Positions 15,220 through 23,361 of a stretch of 64,000 nt of DNA are shown here, piece by piece. The stretch lies in NCBI RefSeq assembly GCF_016902415.1, contig NZ_JACJLV010000001.1:82895-146894 (forward strand). Reading direction: 5' to 3'. This DNA comes from Mordavella massiliensis. Lineage in GTDB: Bacteria > Bacillota > Clostridia > Lachnospirales > Lachnospiraceae. The position numbers were made by a program, and so were the translations under genes. The notes under the pieces were generated by a model that was given only the letters and a program-made list of their open reading frames with translations, was not told where the DNA came from and made no database searches. Within the stretch, counting starts at the first letter, position 1. Each line of letters opens with the position of its first letter.

Positions 15220-16971
15220 TTAATCCGCATCCACCACAACAAATTCATCGTTCGCTTTCAGCCGCAGACGATGGCTGAGAAATTCTTCGATTTTGAACTC
15301 ATTTTTCTTGTCATAGTCTGCGGTCAGTTTAAAGTTTGGATGCTGCGTAAGATCATATTTATCCGATAAAAACGGTCTGACTCCACGCAGCTGTAAGATA
15401 CATTTACTGCCATCCAGTACGGCAAGTTCATCCACGGAAGCAAGGTCTTTCCCCAATTTTTGATAATTCATGCCGTAAGACGGGCTGTTACCTCTGGTAT
15501 TTGATGTGTTGTACATATCAATGGTTTCTTTCCCAAGTGCCTGATTCAGTTCTTTCAGAGTGGTCGGCTCAGAACCACCAAGAAAGATACGGGAGTCCAT
15601 GTTACCAATGATCGTGTCGGCATTGTCCTTGTAAATTGCCTTCAGCTGAGATTGTGCCTGCAATACCAGACAGGCGGAAATCTCTCTGGAACGAATCGTT
15701 GCCACCAGTTTTTCGAGATTCGGAATCTGTCCAATATTGGCAGCTTCATCGATCAAACATCTCACATGAACCGGAAGTCTGCCGCCGTACACATCATCTG
15801 CTTTCTCACACAGCAGATTAAAAAGCTGCGTGTATATCATGGAAATCAGGAAATTAAAGGTGCTGTCCGTGTCCGACATGATAAGGAACAAAGCAGTTTT
15901 CTTATCTCCAAGCGTATCCAGCTGTAACTCATCGTAGGCGGTAATATCCCGCACCTCCTGAATGTCAAAGGGAGCCAGCCGAGCACCGCAGGAAATAAGA
16001 ATACTTTTCGCTGTTTTGCCTGCCGCCAGTTTATACTTTTTATATTGGCGGACAGCAAAATGATCTGGCTTTTTCTTTTCAAGGGCTTCAAACATCATAT
16101 CAACCGGATTCTGAAATTCTTCGTCATCCTCACGCACTTCCATCGCATTCAGAAATTCAATCAGAGTAGAAAAATTCTGCTCCTCCAGTGGCGCTTCATA
16201 ATGGATATACCCAATCAAAGCACAGTAGAGGAGTGTTTCCGCTTTCGTCCAGAACTCGTCACCGGCTTTTCCATCTCCCTTTGTGTTTGCTATCAGCGTT
16301 GTCACCAGCTTCAGAATGTCTTTTTCGGAATGGATATATGCCATCGGGTTATAGTGCATCGACTTTTTAAAGTTGATGGTGTTGAAAATCTTGATGTTGT
16401 AATTGTTCTTCAAAAGTGCATTGCCGCACTCAATGACAATACTTCCCTTCGGATCAGTGACAACGTAGCTTGAGTGCATCTGAAGCAAGTTAGGCTTCAG
16501 CCAAAAGCGGGTTTTACCGGAACCGGAACCACCTACAATCAGGACATTTTTATTTCTGGCGTTGGCAGGATTTTTCGGACGGTTGCTCATCATCAATCGC
16601 TCCGTTTTTGTGAGAATGATATTGTCCTCAAATTTCGGAGCCATAAACGGTTCAATATCTTTGGCGGTTCCCCATCGGGCAGAGCCATACTCTACATTGT
16701 GACGGTATTTTTTTGCGTTTTTTCCCCGCAAATACACTGCCACCCGCAAACCGGCTCCGCAGGCGATGCCAATAAGCAAATCAAACGGGTATAAGCTCGG
16801 CAAAGGGTTTCCAAACGCCGCCGGAAGGGTAGAAAAAAGGCTGAGGATTTTAGCGGAACTGTCCGCACCCTCAGCCATACGCCATGCTTCTCCGAAATTC
16901 GTTGCAATCAATCCCACAATGAAATATGGGATATTCAGAATCAGAAGCTTTTTAATTTTTTTAGAGTCCAT
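15220..16971 (-). CDS. VirD4-like type IV coupling protein
   Basis: 583 residues. The ATG at 16971 overlaps the PcfB stop (TGATG); a GTG one codon earlier is also possible. The N-terminus has two transmembrane helices (LLILNIPYFIVGLIATNF and YPFDLLIGIACGAGLRVAVY). The P-loop ATPase follows with Walker A IVGGSGSGKTRFW (about residue 150), Walker B in VRCLIDEAANIGQIPNLEK, and the later ACLVLQAQSQLKAIY motif. It links the relaxosome to the secretion channel and pumps DNA. Family length is about 580-600 residues, so it is complete. Confidence 0.95.
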   Translation of the reverse strand: MDSKKIKKLLILNIPYFIVGLIATNFGEAWRMAEGADSSAKILSLFSTLPAAFGNPLPSLYPFDLLIGIACGAGLRVAVYLRGKNAKKYRHNVEYGSARWGTAKDIEPFMAPKFEDNIILTKTERLMMSNRPKNPANARNKNVLIVGGSGSGKTRFWLKPNLLQMHSSYVVTDPKGSIVIECGNALLKNNYNIKIFNTINFKKSMHYNPMAYIHSEKDILKLVTTLIANTKGDGKAGDEFWTKAETLLYCALIGYIHYEAPLEEQNFSTLIEFLNAMEVREDDEEFQNPVDMMFEALEKKKPDHFAVRQYKKYKLAAGKTAKSILISCGARLAPFDIQEVRDITAYDELQLDTLGDKKTALFLIMSDTDSTFNFLISMIYTQLFNLLCEKADDVYGGRLPVHVRCLIDEAANIGQIPNLEKLVATIRSREISACLVLQAQSQLKAIYKDNADTIIGNMDSRIFLGGSEPTTLKELNQALGKETIDMYNTSNTRGNSPSYGMNYQKLGKDLASVDELAVLDGSKCILQLRGVRPFLSDKYDLTQHPNFKLTADYDKKNEFKIEEFLSHRLRLKANDEFVVVDAD

Positions 16972-17453
16972 CACAGATCACGCTCCTGTTTCTTTTCCCG
17001 AATCTTCTTCGGCACGGATGCTACCAGATTTTTAAACTTACTGAGCTGTGCCAGCACACTCGGTTTCTTGTCCTTCGTCATTGACCTTGCCTGATGTTCC
17101 TTGCAGATGGAATCCAGTGCATCGGCATCCTTTGCACGGACAAAAACAAAATAGCGGGGCGGATCAACCGTCTTATCCTTCCGTACCGCAAAATCTACAC
17201 CATACTTTTTGGCAAGACGCTCAAAGTCTTTGATGCCTTCTTTTTCAATTTCCGCATTGGCAGCACCCTGATTCTGCCCCAACAGTTTTTTTACCGACTG
17301 CTTTCCATGCACCGCCGGATCTCTGCCTTTTCTTGCCTTTACCTTCTCACGATGCTGCATATATTTGCGAATACCAGCAATAATGCTTCTTACCGTCAGC
17401 CTGGTTGTACTGATTGCCAGATTGACTGTCCTGTTTTCCACTTCTTCCTGCAA
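16971..17453 (-). CDS. PcfB family (DUF3801) conjugation accessory protein
   Basis: 160 basic residues starting MQEEVENRTVNLAISTTRLT. The stretch ISTTRLTVRSIIAGIRKYMQ and later FERLAKKYGVDFAVRKDKT with YFVFVRAKDADALDSICKEH are typical of PcfB (DUF3801). In Enterococcus pCF10, PcfB partners the coupling protein PcfC; here it overlaps virD4, consistent with that partnership. No transmembrane segment. The Lys/Arg-rich C-terminus may contact DNA. Confidence 0.87.
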   Translation of the reverse strand: MQEEVENRTVNLAISTTRLTVRSIIAGIRKYMQHREKVKARKGRDPAVHGKQSVKKLLGQNQGAANAEIEKEGIKDFERLAKKYGVDFAVRKDKTVDPPRYFVFVRAKDADALDSICKEHQARSMTKDKKPSVLAQLSKFKNLVASVPKKIREKKQERDL

Positions 17454-17494
17454 AGCAATCTACCTCCTTCCACACATGATAGAGAGAATAAACC

Positions 17495-17923
17495 TCAACG
17501 GTCTATTCCTTTGGATTTTTGCTTCTGCTTCCTGGGCTGCTTGTCAGGAATATCATGAGTTTTCTTAAATTCTGCAATCCCTTTGGGATCAAATTCTTTT
17601 AATTTCTCCAAATCAAACGCCACCACAGAATATTTTCCAAATCCCTGTTTAACGGTATATGGCAGCACTTTTCCCAGTTTATTCTCTTTGATGAACGCTA
17701 ACAGGTCTTTGCTGATGTCACCGTTGATGAACGCTTCATTCGGTTCCAAAGAAAAAGCCGGAAGATTTACTGTCATATCAGCAAATGGTTCCGGTCCGTC
17801 TTCACCATGAGAAGTAATTCCAATATAAAGCCGATCGCCGTATTGATATTCACCAATATGCAGCGATACTTTTTCTTCGCCCAGTTCCCATTTAAAGGGT
17901 ACAATTTTCAAATTTTCATCCAC
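17495..17923 (-). CDS. DUF4313 family ICE protein
   Basis: 142 residues starting MDENLKIVPFKWELGEEKVS. A beta-rich core (SLHIGEYQYGDRLYIGITSH, DMTVNLPAFSLEPNEAFING) and YSVVAFDLEKLKEFD match DUF4313 of conjugative elements. The C-terminus is a basic tail. GAAAGGAG precedes the ATG. No function is known for the family. Confidence 0.75.
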   Translation of the reverse strand: MDENLKIVPFKWELGEEKVSLHIGEYQYGDRLYIGITSHGEDGPEPFADMTVNLPAFSLEPNEAFINGDISKDLLAFIKENKLGKVLPYTVKQGFGKYSVVAFDLEKLKEFDPKGIAEFKKTHDIPDKQPRKQKQKSKGIDR

Positions 17924-17941
17924 TGTTTTCTCCTTTCCTTT

Positions 17942-18250
17942 TTATCGAACTACATCTTTTTGATCGTAGAACAGATTTCCTCTGGATACTTTGGCATGAC
18001 TGACAATCTTGATATGTCCTTTTTCCTGATTCTCCAGACATTTCTCATATCCTGCCTGTGTCAGATACAGCCGGGTTCTTTCGCCTTTCCATCCAACCGG
18101 GGAATCATTTGTGAGAACATCAAAAATAATCATATGACGGGTATCATCGGCAAATCGCTCCAGACCCATATAAGAATGTCCGTGATATTCTTTTGCCCCA
18201 GCCTTGAGCCGCATTTCTTCCATCAATTCTCCAATCGTTTTCCCTGCCAT
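17942..18250 (-). CDS. Hypothetical ICE protein, 102 residues
   Basis: Starts MAGKTIGELMEEMRLKAGAK. I do not recognise the family. It is a soluble alpha/beta protein with RHMIIFDVLTNDSPVGWKG and a C-terminal basic stretch. It is in the operon between the DpnD/PcfM-DUF3846 and DUF4313 genes, with a GGGGG site upstream, so it is probably a real accessory gene of the element. Confidence 0.65.
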   Translation of the reverse strand: MAGKTIGELMEEMRLKAGAKEYHGHSYMGLERFADDTRHMIIFDVLTNDSPVGWKGERTRLYLTQAGYEKCLENQEKGHIKIVSHAKVSRGNLFYDQKDVVR

Positions 18251-18262
18251 CCTGTATCCCCC

Positions 18263-18904
18263 TTAAAGAACATCCCTGTCAGGACTGATTTTCTGCGGCA
18301 TGGTTTCCGCTTTCCGGGGAACATCAGCAGATTTCACCTTGTCCTCCGGCAAAGGGAGCGCCATAACACTGCGTCCCATCCGTACAAACATTTCCGGCTG
18401 GTGAAACTCCTTTTCAAATTGCTCCATCAGTTCCGGGGAAAGGGAAGCGAAATCTTCTTCTCCAAGACCAACCACCAGAAAATCACCGGCGATAATATCA
18501 TAAATCTGCCCGTTATCATCCCGCAGTGCCCGGTTCAGCTCGTTTCCATTTATCTTGCCCTCCTCATTCACCACGAGAGCAACTTCTTCATTGAACGGAT
18601 AGACCGCTTCAATATCACCGCCCACAGCTTTCTGCAAATCTTCCAGTTCACCGCCAATCTGAACAGCCTGTGGATACATTCCCGGTTTGACCAGAAGAAC
18701 ATCCATCAGATTCTTTTGATCCTGCACGATCTCTCGTTCCGCTTCCGTATCAAAGGTAACCCCTGCGAAATTTTCAGAATCCAGAATATATTCCGAATCG
18801 TAATACGCCTGTCTTACCTGTTCTTCGGCTTCTTCATGGGAAGCGGCTTCCACCGTCACAGTCTTTTCAAGTGTTTCCGTGATTTTGATGTCGTATTCTT
18901 TCAC
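18263..18904 (-). CDS. DpnD/PcfM-DUF3846 two-domain ICE protein
   Basis: 213 residues starting MKEYDIKITETLEKTVTVEA. Residues 1-55 match the DpnD/PcfM domain (AxSHEEAEEQVRQAYYDSEY). Residues about 65-165 match DUF3846: VLLVKPGMYPQAVQIGGELE, then DIEAVYPFNEEVALVVNEEG, then NRALRDDNGQIYDIIAGDFL. The tail is disordered with a proline-rich end. In many elements these domains are on separate genes; here they are fused. Function unknown, but DUF3846 genes are standard parts of conjugative elements. Confidence 0.82.
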   Translation of the reverse strand: MKEYDIKITETLEKTVTVEAASHEEAEEQVRQAYYDSEYILDSENFAGVTFDTEAEREIVQDQKNLMDVLLVKPGMYPQAVQIGGELEDLQKAVGGDIEAVYPFNEEVALVVNEEGKINGNELNRALRDDNGQIYDIIAGDFLVVGLGEEDFASLSPELMEQFEKEFHQPEMFVRMGRSVMALPLPEDKVKSADVPRKAETMPQKISPDRDVL

Positions 18905-18957
18905 AACTCTCGACCTCCGTTTCTGTTCGACATAGAAAAAGCGACCATCTACAAACC

Positions 18958-19470
18958 TTACAGTTCATAAATAGTCGCTTCGCTTTCCCATTGAGGAATA
19001 CACATATCATCCAGTTCTTCCATCAGGCTTTCAGGAGTGAAGAACAGGTCATCTCTTTCTTTCAGCAGCTTCACAATGGAACGGTATTCTGTTGTGTAAT
19101 AATAATCTTCAGATTTCACAACCATGCTGACATTGTGTACCACTGCAAAACTCATATCTTCCAGAAGCCACAGTTCCCGATTATAGGAAGTATCCACCAT
19201 ATCAAAGACGCTGATTTCCATATCGGTGTAAAGCAGGCAGGCTCTCTGCACGAATAATTCCTTACCACGATACTCAAATCCCCGGTCAATATTGGTTCTT
19301 ATCGTGTACTCGTAAGGAGTTTCCGCCTTATCTCTCAGAGCCATACAGATTTCCGGCAGGCACAAAGCCACACTGCCGACTTCCTCCTCGTCATACGCTT
19401 CATAATCCTCCGGCTGGTACAGATCAAACAGCCATTTCAAAGCGTCGCTCATTTCTTTTTCAGTAAACAT
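18958..19470 (-). CDS. Hypothetical acidic ICE protein, 170 residues
   Basis: The start MFTEKEMSDALKWLFDLYQP at 19470 follows ATAGGAGG; the open frame continues upstream only as a shadow of parB. The protein is strongly acidic with no transmembrane segment or known motif that I recognise. Segments such as YEYTIRTNIDRGFEYRGKEL and SIVKLLKERDDLFFTPESLM suggest a compact alpha/beta fold. It is 10 bases from the parB stop, so it is probably co-transcribed. Confidence 0.65.
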   Translation of the reverse strand: MFTEKEMSDALKWLFDLYQPEDYEAYDEEEVGSVALCLPEICMALRDKAETPYEYTIRTNIDRGFEYRGKELFVQRACLLYTDMEISVFDMVDTSYNRELWLLEDMSFAVVHNVSMVVKSEDYYYTTEYRSIVKLLKERDDLFFTPESLMEELDDMCIPQWESEATIYEL

Positions 19471-19480
19471 CCATATCCTC

Positions 19481-20407
19481 CTATCGCTCCATAGATTTCT
19501 CTCGTTTTTTCTGCCACTGCTCCAGCAGTTTAATGATGGTGTCCTCCATCTGCTTCGGCGTATAGGACTTCGGAAAATATTTCCGGAGCACATCATTTTT
19601 GATGGTGACCTTATCCAGCTCACTTTTCTTTTCTTCGGACATAATGGCACACATGGCGTCCAGGCTGCATTTTCCTTCCTGACTGAATTTTTTCAGCCGC
19701 TGTGCCTGCGACAGGGAAGGAGTCGCCTGAGCATAGTCCATCGCTTCCAGAAAGTCTTTCTGTTCCTCTTTTTTCAGGTAAGACAGCTCCACCGCCGGAT
19801 TGAAAGCGATTTTCTTTTCGTCTACCATATCCAGCAGTTCAGGAATCAGCTCTGTCAGACGGATAAATCGTCGCACCGACTCTCTACTAACTCCCATAGA
19901 TTCTCCCAATTCTTCATTAGCTCGCAACTTCGACACAACTTGTGTCGAAGTTAAATCCGACCTTGCTCCCTGATGTTTCATCGCTTCCAATTTCATCTTA
20001 TAAGCGAAAGCCCTCTCACTGGGAAGAAGGGTTTCCCTTTGCAAATTGGAATCCACCATCAAAATCGTGGCGGCATCATCGTCCATATCCCGCACAATTA
20101 CCGGCATGGTTTCTTTTCCGGCAAGCTCGGATGCATGGTGGCGGCGGTGTCCTGCAATCAGCTCATAACCGCCTTCCGGACGGGGACGGGCAATCGCCGG
20201 TGTCATAACGCCAAACTGTGCGATGCTCTCTACAGTTTTCTGCATGGCATCATCGTCCAGTACCTTGAACGGATGTCCCTTAAATGGATGAAGTTCAGAA
20301 AGAGGAATCTCCTGTACCCGTTCCTGCTGGGATTCTTCCCTTGACTGGTCAGTCTGGAAAATATCATCGTAGCTGCTCAAGCTGATGTTTCCGCTTTTTT
20401 TCAGCAT
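19481..20407 (-). CDS. parB: ParB/RepB/Spo0J family partition protein
   Basis: 308 residues. The ParB N-terminal nuclease-like domain runs from about 30 to 125, with the hallmark LIAGHRRHHASEL (residues 84-95) and VDSNLQRETLLPSERAFAYK. A central helix-turn-helix (ELGESMGVSRESVRRFIRLT) and a helical C-terminus follow. It overlaps parA by 44 bases. With ParA it should stabilise the excised, replicating form of the element. A perfect 27-bp palindrome lies inside the gene at codons about 152-160 (19926-19952). Confidence 0.93.
   Translation of the reverse strand: MLKKSGNISLSSYDDIFQTDQSREESQQERVQEIPLSELHPFKGHPFKVLDDDAMQKTVESIAQFGVMTPAIARPRPEGGYELIAGHRRHHASELAGKETMPVIVRDMDDDAATILMVDSNLQRETLLPSERAFAYKMKLEAMKHQGARSDLTSTQVVSKLRANEELGESMGVSRESVRRFIRLTELIPELLDMVDEKKIAFNPAVELSYLKKEEQKDFLEAMDYAQATPSLSQAQRLKKFSQEGKCSLDAMCAIMSEEKKSELDKVTIKNDVLRKYFPKSYTPKQMEDTIIKLLEQWQKKREKSMER
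19926..19952. repeat. 27-bp perfect palindrome inside parB
   Basis: AACTTCGACACAA, a central C, then TTGTGTCGAAGTT. It lies in the region coding STQVVSK, ahead of the helix-turn-helix. A ParB centromere-like binding site is one possibility; this is inference. Confidence 0.75.
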
Positions 20408-21215
20408 TGCGAAGCACCTCCTTTGTCAGTACCCGATAGGCATCCGCCACCTTGCCTTTGGGATCATGCTTAAAAATACTGGTTCCTTCCGCACTGATTT
20501 CCTCTGCACGGACAGAACGGGGAATATCTGTCTTATAAACTTTGAGCTTCCCACCATAGTTTTCCCGAATCAGGCTGCTGATTTCTTTTGAATAATTCGT
20601 GCGGCTGTCCACCATCGTCAGCAGGATACCTTCAATTTTTAACTTCGGATTGATTTGCCTGCGTACCTTATTGATCGTCTGTAAAAGCTGTTCCAGACCT
20701 TTTGCCGGAAGATAAGCTGCCTGCACCGGAATCAGCACATTGTCAGCCGCAGCCAGTGCATTGACTGTGAGCATCCCCAGAGAAGGCATACAATCCAGAA
20801 GGATAAAATCATAGTTCTGTTTCACAGTATCGAGGTACTGCCTGAGAATGGTTTCCCTGCTCATGGCATTCACCAGAGATACCTCCAAACCGGATAATTC
20901 GATATTGGCTGGCATCAGGTCAACACCTTCCGGGTGATGCAGAATACCTTCACCTGGAGCAATCGGCTGTTCAAGCAGGATTTTCCCCATCACATCTGAC
21001 AGGGTAGGAGAGAGCTGATCGGGAACAGGATGTCCCAGGCAAATGGTCAGCGATGCCTGTGGATCGGTATCTACCAGGAGCACCTTCTTCCCCTTCATTG
21101 CAAGACCAATGCCGAGATTCTCACAGGTTGTGGTCTTGCCCGTCCCGCCTTTTTGATTCACTACAGCCATGACCGTTGCTTTCGACAATTTTTCCACCTC
21201 TCCTTCGTTTTTCAT
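20364..21215 (-). CDS. parA: ParA family partition ATPase
   Basis: 283 residues. The deviant Walker A is NQKGGTGKTTTCEN (K22 and K27), then LLVDTDPQASLT and the Walker B region FILLDCMPSLGMLTVNAL, all diagnostic of ParA/Soj. The ATG at 21215 has its nearest GGGAGG 19 bases away, while a TTG nine codons in (21188) has AGAGGTGG at good spacing, so the true start may be that TTG. ATP-driven ParA patterns on the nucleoid move ParB-bound DNA. It lies directly upstream of and overlapping parB. Confidence 0.93.
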   Translation of the reverse strand: MKNEGEVEKLSKATVMAVVNQKGGTGKTTTCENLGIGLAMKGKKVLLVDTDPQASLTICLGHPVPDQLSPTLSDVMGKILLEQPIAPGEGILHHPEGVDLMPANIELSGLEVSLVNAMSRETILRQYLDTVKQNYDFILLDCMPSLGMLTVNALAAADNVLIPVQAAYLPAKGLEQLLQTINKVRRQINPKLKIEGILLTMVDSRTNYSKEISSLIRENYGGKLKVYKTDIPRSVRAEEISAEGTSIFKHDPKGKVADAYRVLTKEVLRNAEKKRKHQLEQLR

Positions 21216-21241
21216 ACTTGTTCAATCTTCATCACCTCCCT

Positions 21242-22132
21242 TCATCCTTCAGACAGATCATGCCGCACCAGTGCGTCAAAATATCCATCTATTGTCAGGA
21301 TAGAATTATATATCGCTGCAAGCAGATACTGTTTGATATTGCGAATCTTCGTTGTATTTTCCTTAAAGCAGTCCATCACAAACTTAATATGCTCCGAATT
21401 AAGTTTCATAAAACGACTTCTCACAATCTCTACTGGTTTATCATCGCCTGCAATACGAATCTGTTTTCTTTTACTGCACATGGTTTCCACGATCAGAGCC
21501 ACAATAGAGTCCAGCAGTTCTTTATCATACGGATAATTCTTGTAGAGGATTTCAATCTCAAGATGCTCAAAAAAGTATTCATGATAGTATGAGTAATCCC
21601 CATCCGTTCCGTGTTCCATTCCGAAATCTCCGGAAGGAAAGGAAAGATTCATATTATTATCATTAAGATTATTTTTATTAGTATTATTACCGTGTCCTTT
21701 TGACATTTCCAAAGATGTCAGATTGCCATTTCCAGAAGTGTCATTTTCACACTTCAAGAAATGTCCTTCCTGTTCGCTCTGTGGAAGAATAAATTTTTTC
21801 ATATAAATCAGATTCGGTTTCCCCAGTCCCTGCTTCTTCCGCCAGATGAGATTCCCCTTTTTCTCAAGTTCTGCAAGCAGCTGAATCGCTTTCTTATTCC
21901 CGCAGCCAAGTGCTTCCATGATATCTTCAACCGTATAGATGATGTAAACTCTTCCGTCTTTATCAATCCATCCGTTTTTCCGGGAAATACCCATCCGATC
22001 CAGAAATAAGCCATACAGCAGTTTTGATTCCGCTGACAAGCTGCGATACCGTTCATTGGTAAACAGAAGTTTGGGAACCCGGTAAAAAGCGTATTGTTCG
22101 GATTCCTCAATTCCAAAGAATTCCTCATACAT
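21242..22132 (-). CDS. Replication initiator protein A (RepA_N) with DUF6017-like C-terminus
   Basis: 296 residues. The first 110 match RepA_N: EEFFGIEESEQYAFYRVPKL, then SAESKLLYGLFLDRMGISRK and VYIIYTVEDIMEALGCGNKK, a winged-helix DNA-binding domain. A low-complexity linker rich in Asn follows, and the C-terminus (ILYKNYPYDKELLDSIVALI, then INSEHIKF-like text) resembles DUF6017. It probably binds an origin and starts replication of the excised circle. It heads the parAB genes, a standard ICE arrangement. The origin itself was not identified. Confidence 0.88.
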   Translation of the reverse strand: MYEEFFGIEESEQYAFYRVPKLLFTNERYRSLSAESKLLYGLFLDRMGISRKNGWIDKDGRVYIIYTVEDIMEALGCGNKKAIQLLAELEKKGNLIWRKKQGLGKPNLIYMKKFILPQSEQEGHFLKCENDTSGNGNLTSLEMSKGHGNNTNKNNLNDNNMNLSFPSGDFGMEHGTDGDYSYYHEYFFEHLEIEILYKNYPYDKELLDSIVALIVETMCSKRKQIRIAGDDKPVEIVRSRFMKLNSEHIKFVMDCFKENTTKIRNIKQYLLAAIYNSILTIDGYFDALVRHDLSEG

Positions 22133-22325
22133 TTTTCACACTCACCACCTCTTTCGGCGGGAAATTTTCTTTCCTCAGCGGCGTCTTACGAATTGTGCTG
22201 TCCCTGATCTGATACGGGCATCGTGTGTAATAGCAAAAGCGATACCGCCAGCGTGGCTGAAAGTATTCGCACCTTTTACATTCTTTCGGATACTGATAGC
22301 GGGAATATTTTTTTCTCCTTTGCAT
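22125..22325 (-). CDS. Small Cys-rich basic ICE protein, 66 residues
   Basis: Starts MQRRKKYSRYQYPKECKRCE. Four cysteines in C-x2-C (ECKRCEYF) and CYYTRC arrangements suggest a zinc-binding knuckle, and the protein is very basic. GAGAGGTGAAAG precedes the ATG and the stop overlaps the repA start by eight bases, supporting a real, coupled gene. No function known. Confidence 0.65.
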   Translation of the reverse strand: MQRRKKYSRYQYPKECKRCEYFQPRWRYRFCYYTRCPYQIRDSTIRKTPLRKENFPPKEVVSVKNV

Positions 22326-22342
22326 CTTCTTTCACCTCTCTA

Positions 22343-22570
22343 CTAACCCTTGATGCCAATCTCACGCATTATCTGTTTTGTACACCATCCGATACAGGGA
22401 TGTACTCGTCCGTAAGGGCATCCGTCACAATCGCTTTTTTCTTTTTCCGGTTCAGAAATAATAAAATAGCAGTTCTCTTTTCCGAGAGAGCATCCCTGCC
22501 TTGCATTTTTCCAGAAAAAGCACAGCGAGCAATCTTCCGGCTTTTCCGCAGCATATTTTTTGTTACTCAC
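22343..22570 (-). CDS. Small Cys-rich ICE protein, 75 residues, GTG start
   Basis: Begins with GTG (SNKKYAAEKPEDCSLCFFWK after the initiator), preceded by GGCAGGAGGAG. Nine cysteines, including CSLCFFW, CSLGKENC, CDGCPYG and CIGWC, indicate a metal-binding protein, probably zinc. It is adjacent to the other Cys-rich gene and repA. I recognise no named family. Confidence 0.62.
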   Translation of the reverse strand: MSNKKYAAEKPEDCSLCFFWKNARQGCSLGKENCYFIISEPEKEKSDCDGCPYGRVHPCIGWCTKQIMREIGIKG

Positions 22571-22604
22571 AATCGCTCCTCCTGCCTTCCTTTTTTATTT
22601 TGGG

Positions 22605-22653
22605 TAAAAAAATAGAGCGTTTACCCTTCCCCATAGGGGATGAATAAACGCTC
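22605..22653 (-). terminator. Terminator after the DUF5348 gene
   Basis: GAGCGTTTA (minus strand) pairs with TAAACGCTC; an inner CCCCTATGGGG hairpin sits in the loop, and TATTTTTTTA follows. It separates the DUF5348 gene from the Cys-rich genes. Confidence 0.75.
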
Positions 22654-22718
22654 AATGTAACATTATGTTTGACAAGTTATTCCAGAAAGCCTATCCTGTA
22701 AATAGAGATACCAGCTTT

Positions 22719-22943
22719 TCAGCTCATCCGGACTCTTAATCCGATAAGCGATGAAGTCGGAATGCCAACCAGATACCAGCCAGTGTCTCCGCAGGCATAT
22801 TCAATCCGTGTAGGCTTCCAGCGGTTGTTTACGAACACCTCCATACAGGTGCCGCAGTGTAAACCTCCGTAGTATTCCTCCAGATTAAAACGAACATCCA
22901 TGCGATCCGTTTTCTGGTCATAAACCAAAACCCCTTGCTTCAT
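22719..22943 (-). CDS. DUF5348 family ICE protein
   Basis: 74 residues from MKQGVLVYDQKTDRMDVRFN at 22943, with TGGAGG upstream; the frame extends further but without a site. NLEEYYGGLHCGTCMEVFV, then W-KPTRIEYACGDTGWYLVG and SSLIGLRVRMS match DUF5348, a small beta-rich family at the replication end of Clostridia conjugative elements. Function unknown. It is the last recognisable element gene before the tRNA-Ala, so the element boundary probably lies just to its right. Confidence 0.85.
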   Translation of the reverse strand: MKQGVLVYDQKTDRMDVRFNLEEYYGGLHCGTCMEVFVNNRWKPTRIEYACGDTGWYLVGIPTSSLIGLRVRMS

Positions 22944-23206
22944 TTTGAACCTCCATTCTTTTAATCTTAGTTTCACCATGTTTACGGAAACCTAATCAAA
23001 TCAATGGGGTTTTGACCTGAAATCTTGGACAAAAATCAGCGAAAACCCTTTGTTTTCAAGGTTTCTAACCGTTGCCCTTATTATAACTGGTTAGTCGATC
23101 CTCCTGACTATTCCCGTTGCTTTCATAAGTTTCTCCTTCTGAATGATTTTGCTATTAGTATCACTCATTTTGAAAAAAATATGAATGCCGGGCAAAAATT
23201 CTGTTC
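22944..23206. other. Gene-free stretch, probable right margin of the element
   Basis: No coding frame is supported. It contains a six-base inverted repeat GAAAAC/GTTTTC (23041-23057) of the kind seen at tyrosine-recombinase core sites, but without the other end of the element an attachment site cannot be shown. Confidence 0.3.
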
Positions 23207-23234
23207 TTGATTTTTTCATCTTCTGTGCTATACT
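23207..23234 (+). promoter_or_regulatory. Promoter of tRNA-Ala
   Basis: TTGATT (23207-23212) and TATACT (23229-23234) with a 16-bp spacer, ten bases before the tRNA 5' end. Confidence 0.65.
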
Positions 23235-23243
23235 TTTAGACAT

Positions 23244-23316
23244 GGGGCATTAGCGCAGTTGGGAGCGCGCAACATTCGCATTGTTGAGGCCACGGGTTCG
23301 AATCCCGTATGCTCCA
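23244..23316 (+). tRNA. tRNA-Ala (anticodon CGC)
   Basis: A 73-base cloverleaf: acceptor GGGGCAT pairs with ATGCTCC and includes the G3-U70 wobble that is the alanine identity element. The anticodon stem CAACA/TGTTG encloses loop TTCGCAT with anticodon CGC (codon GCG). The T arm is ACGGG-TTCGAAT-CCCGT. CCA is not encoded beyond the discriminator A. Confidence 0.93.
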
Positions 23317-23321
23317 TATTT

Positions 23322-23357
23322 TAAAAAACCGCGTATTTTTAACTACGCGGTTTTTCT
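23322..23357 (+). terminator. Terminator after tRNA-Ala (bidirectional)
   Basis: CCGCGTA pairs with TACGCGG, with A-run before and TTTTTCT after; it can also stop transcription arriving on the minus strand. Confidence 0.85.
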
Positions 23358-23361
23358 ATAT

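Noticed and set aside
23244..23316. tRNA-Ala as the attachment site of the conjugative element
   Set aside because: The element lies on the 5' side of the tRNA, whereas tRNA-targeting elements insert at the 3' end; no repeat of the 3' end was seen on the element side.
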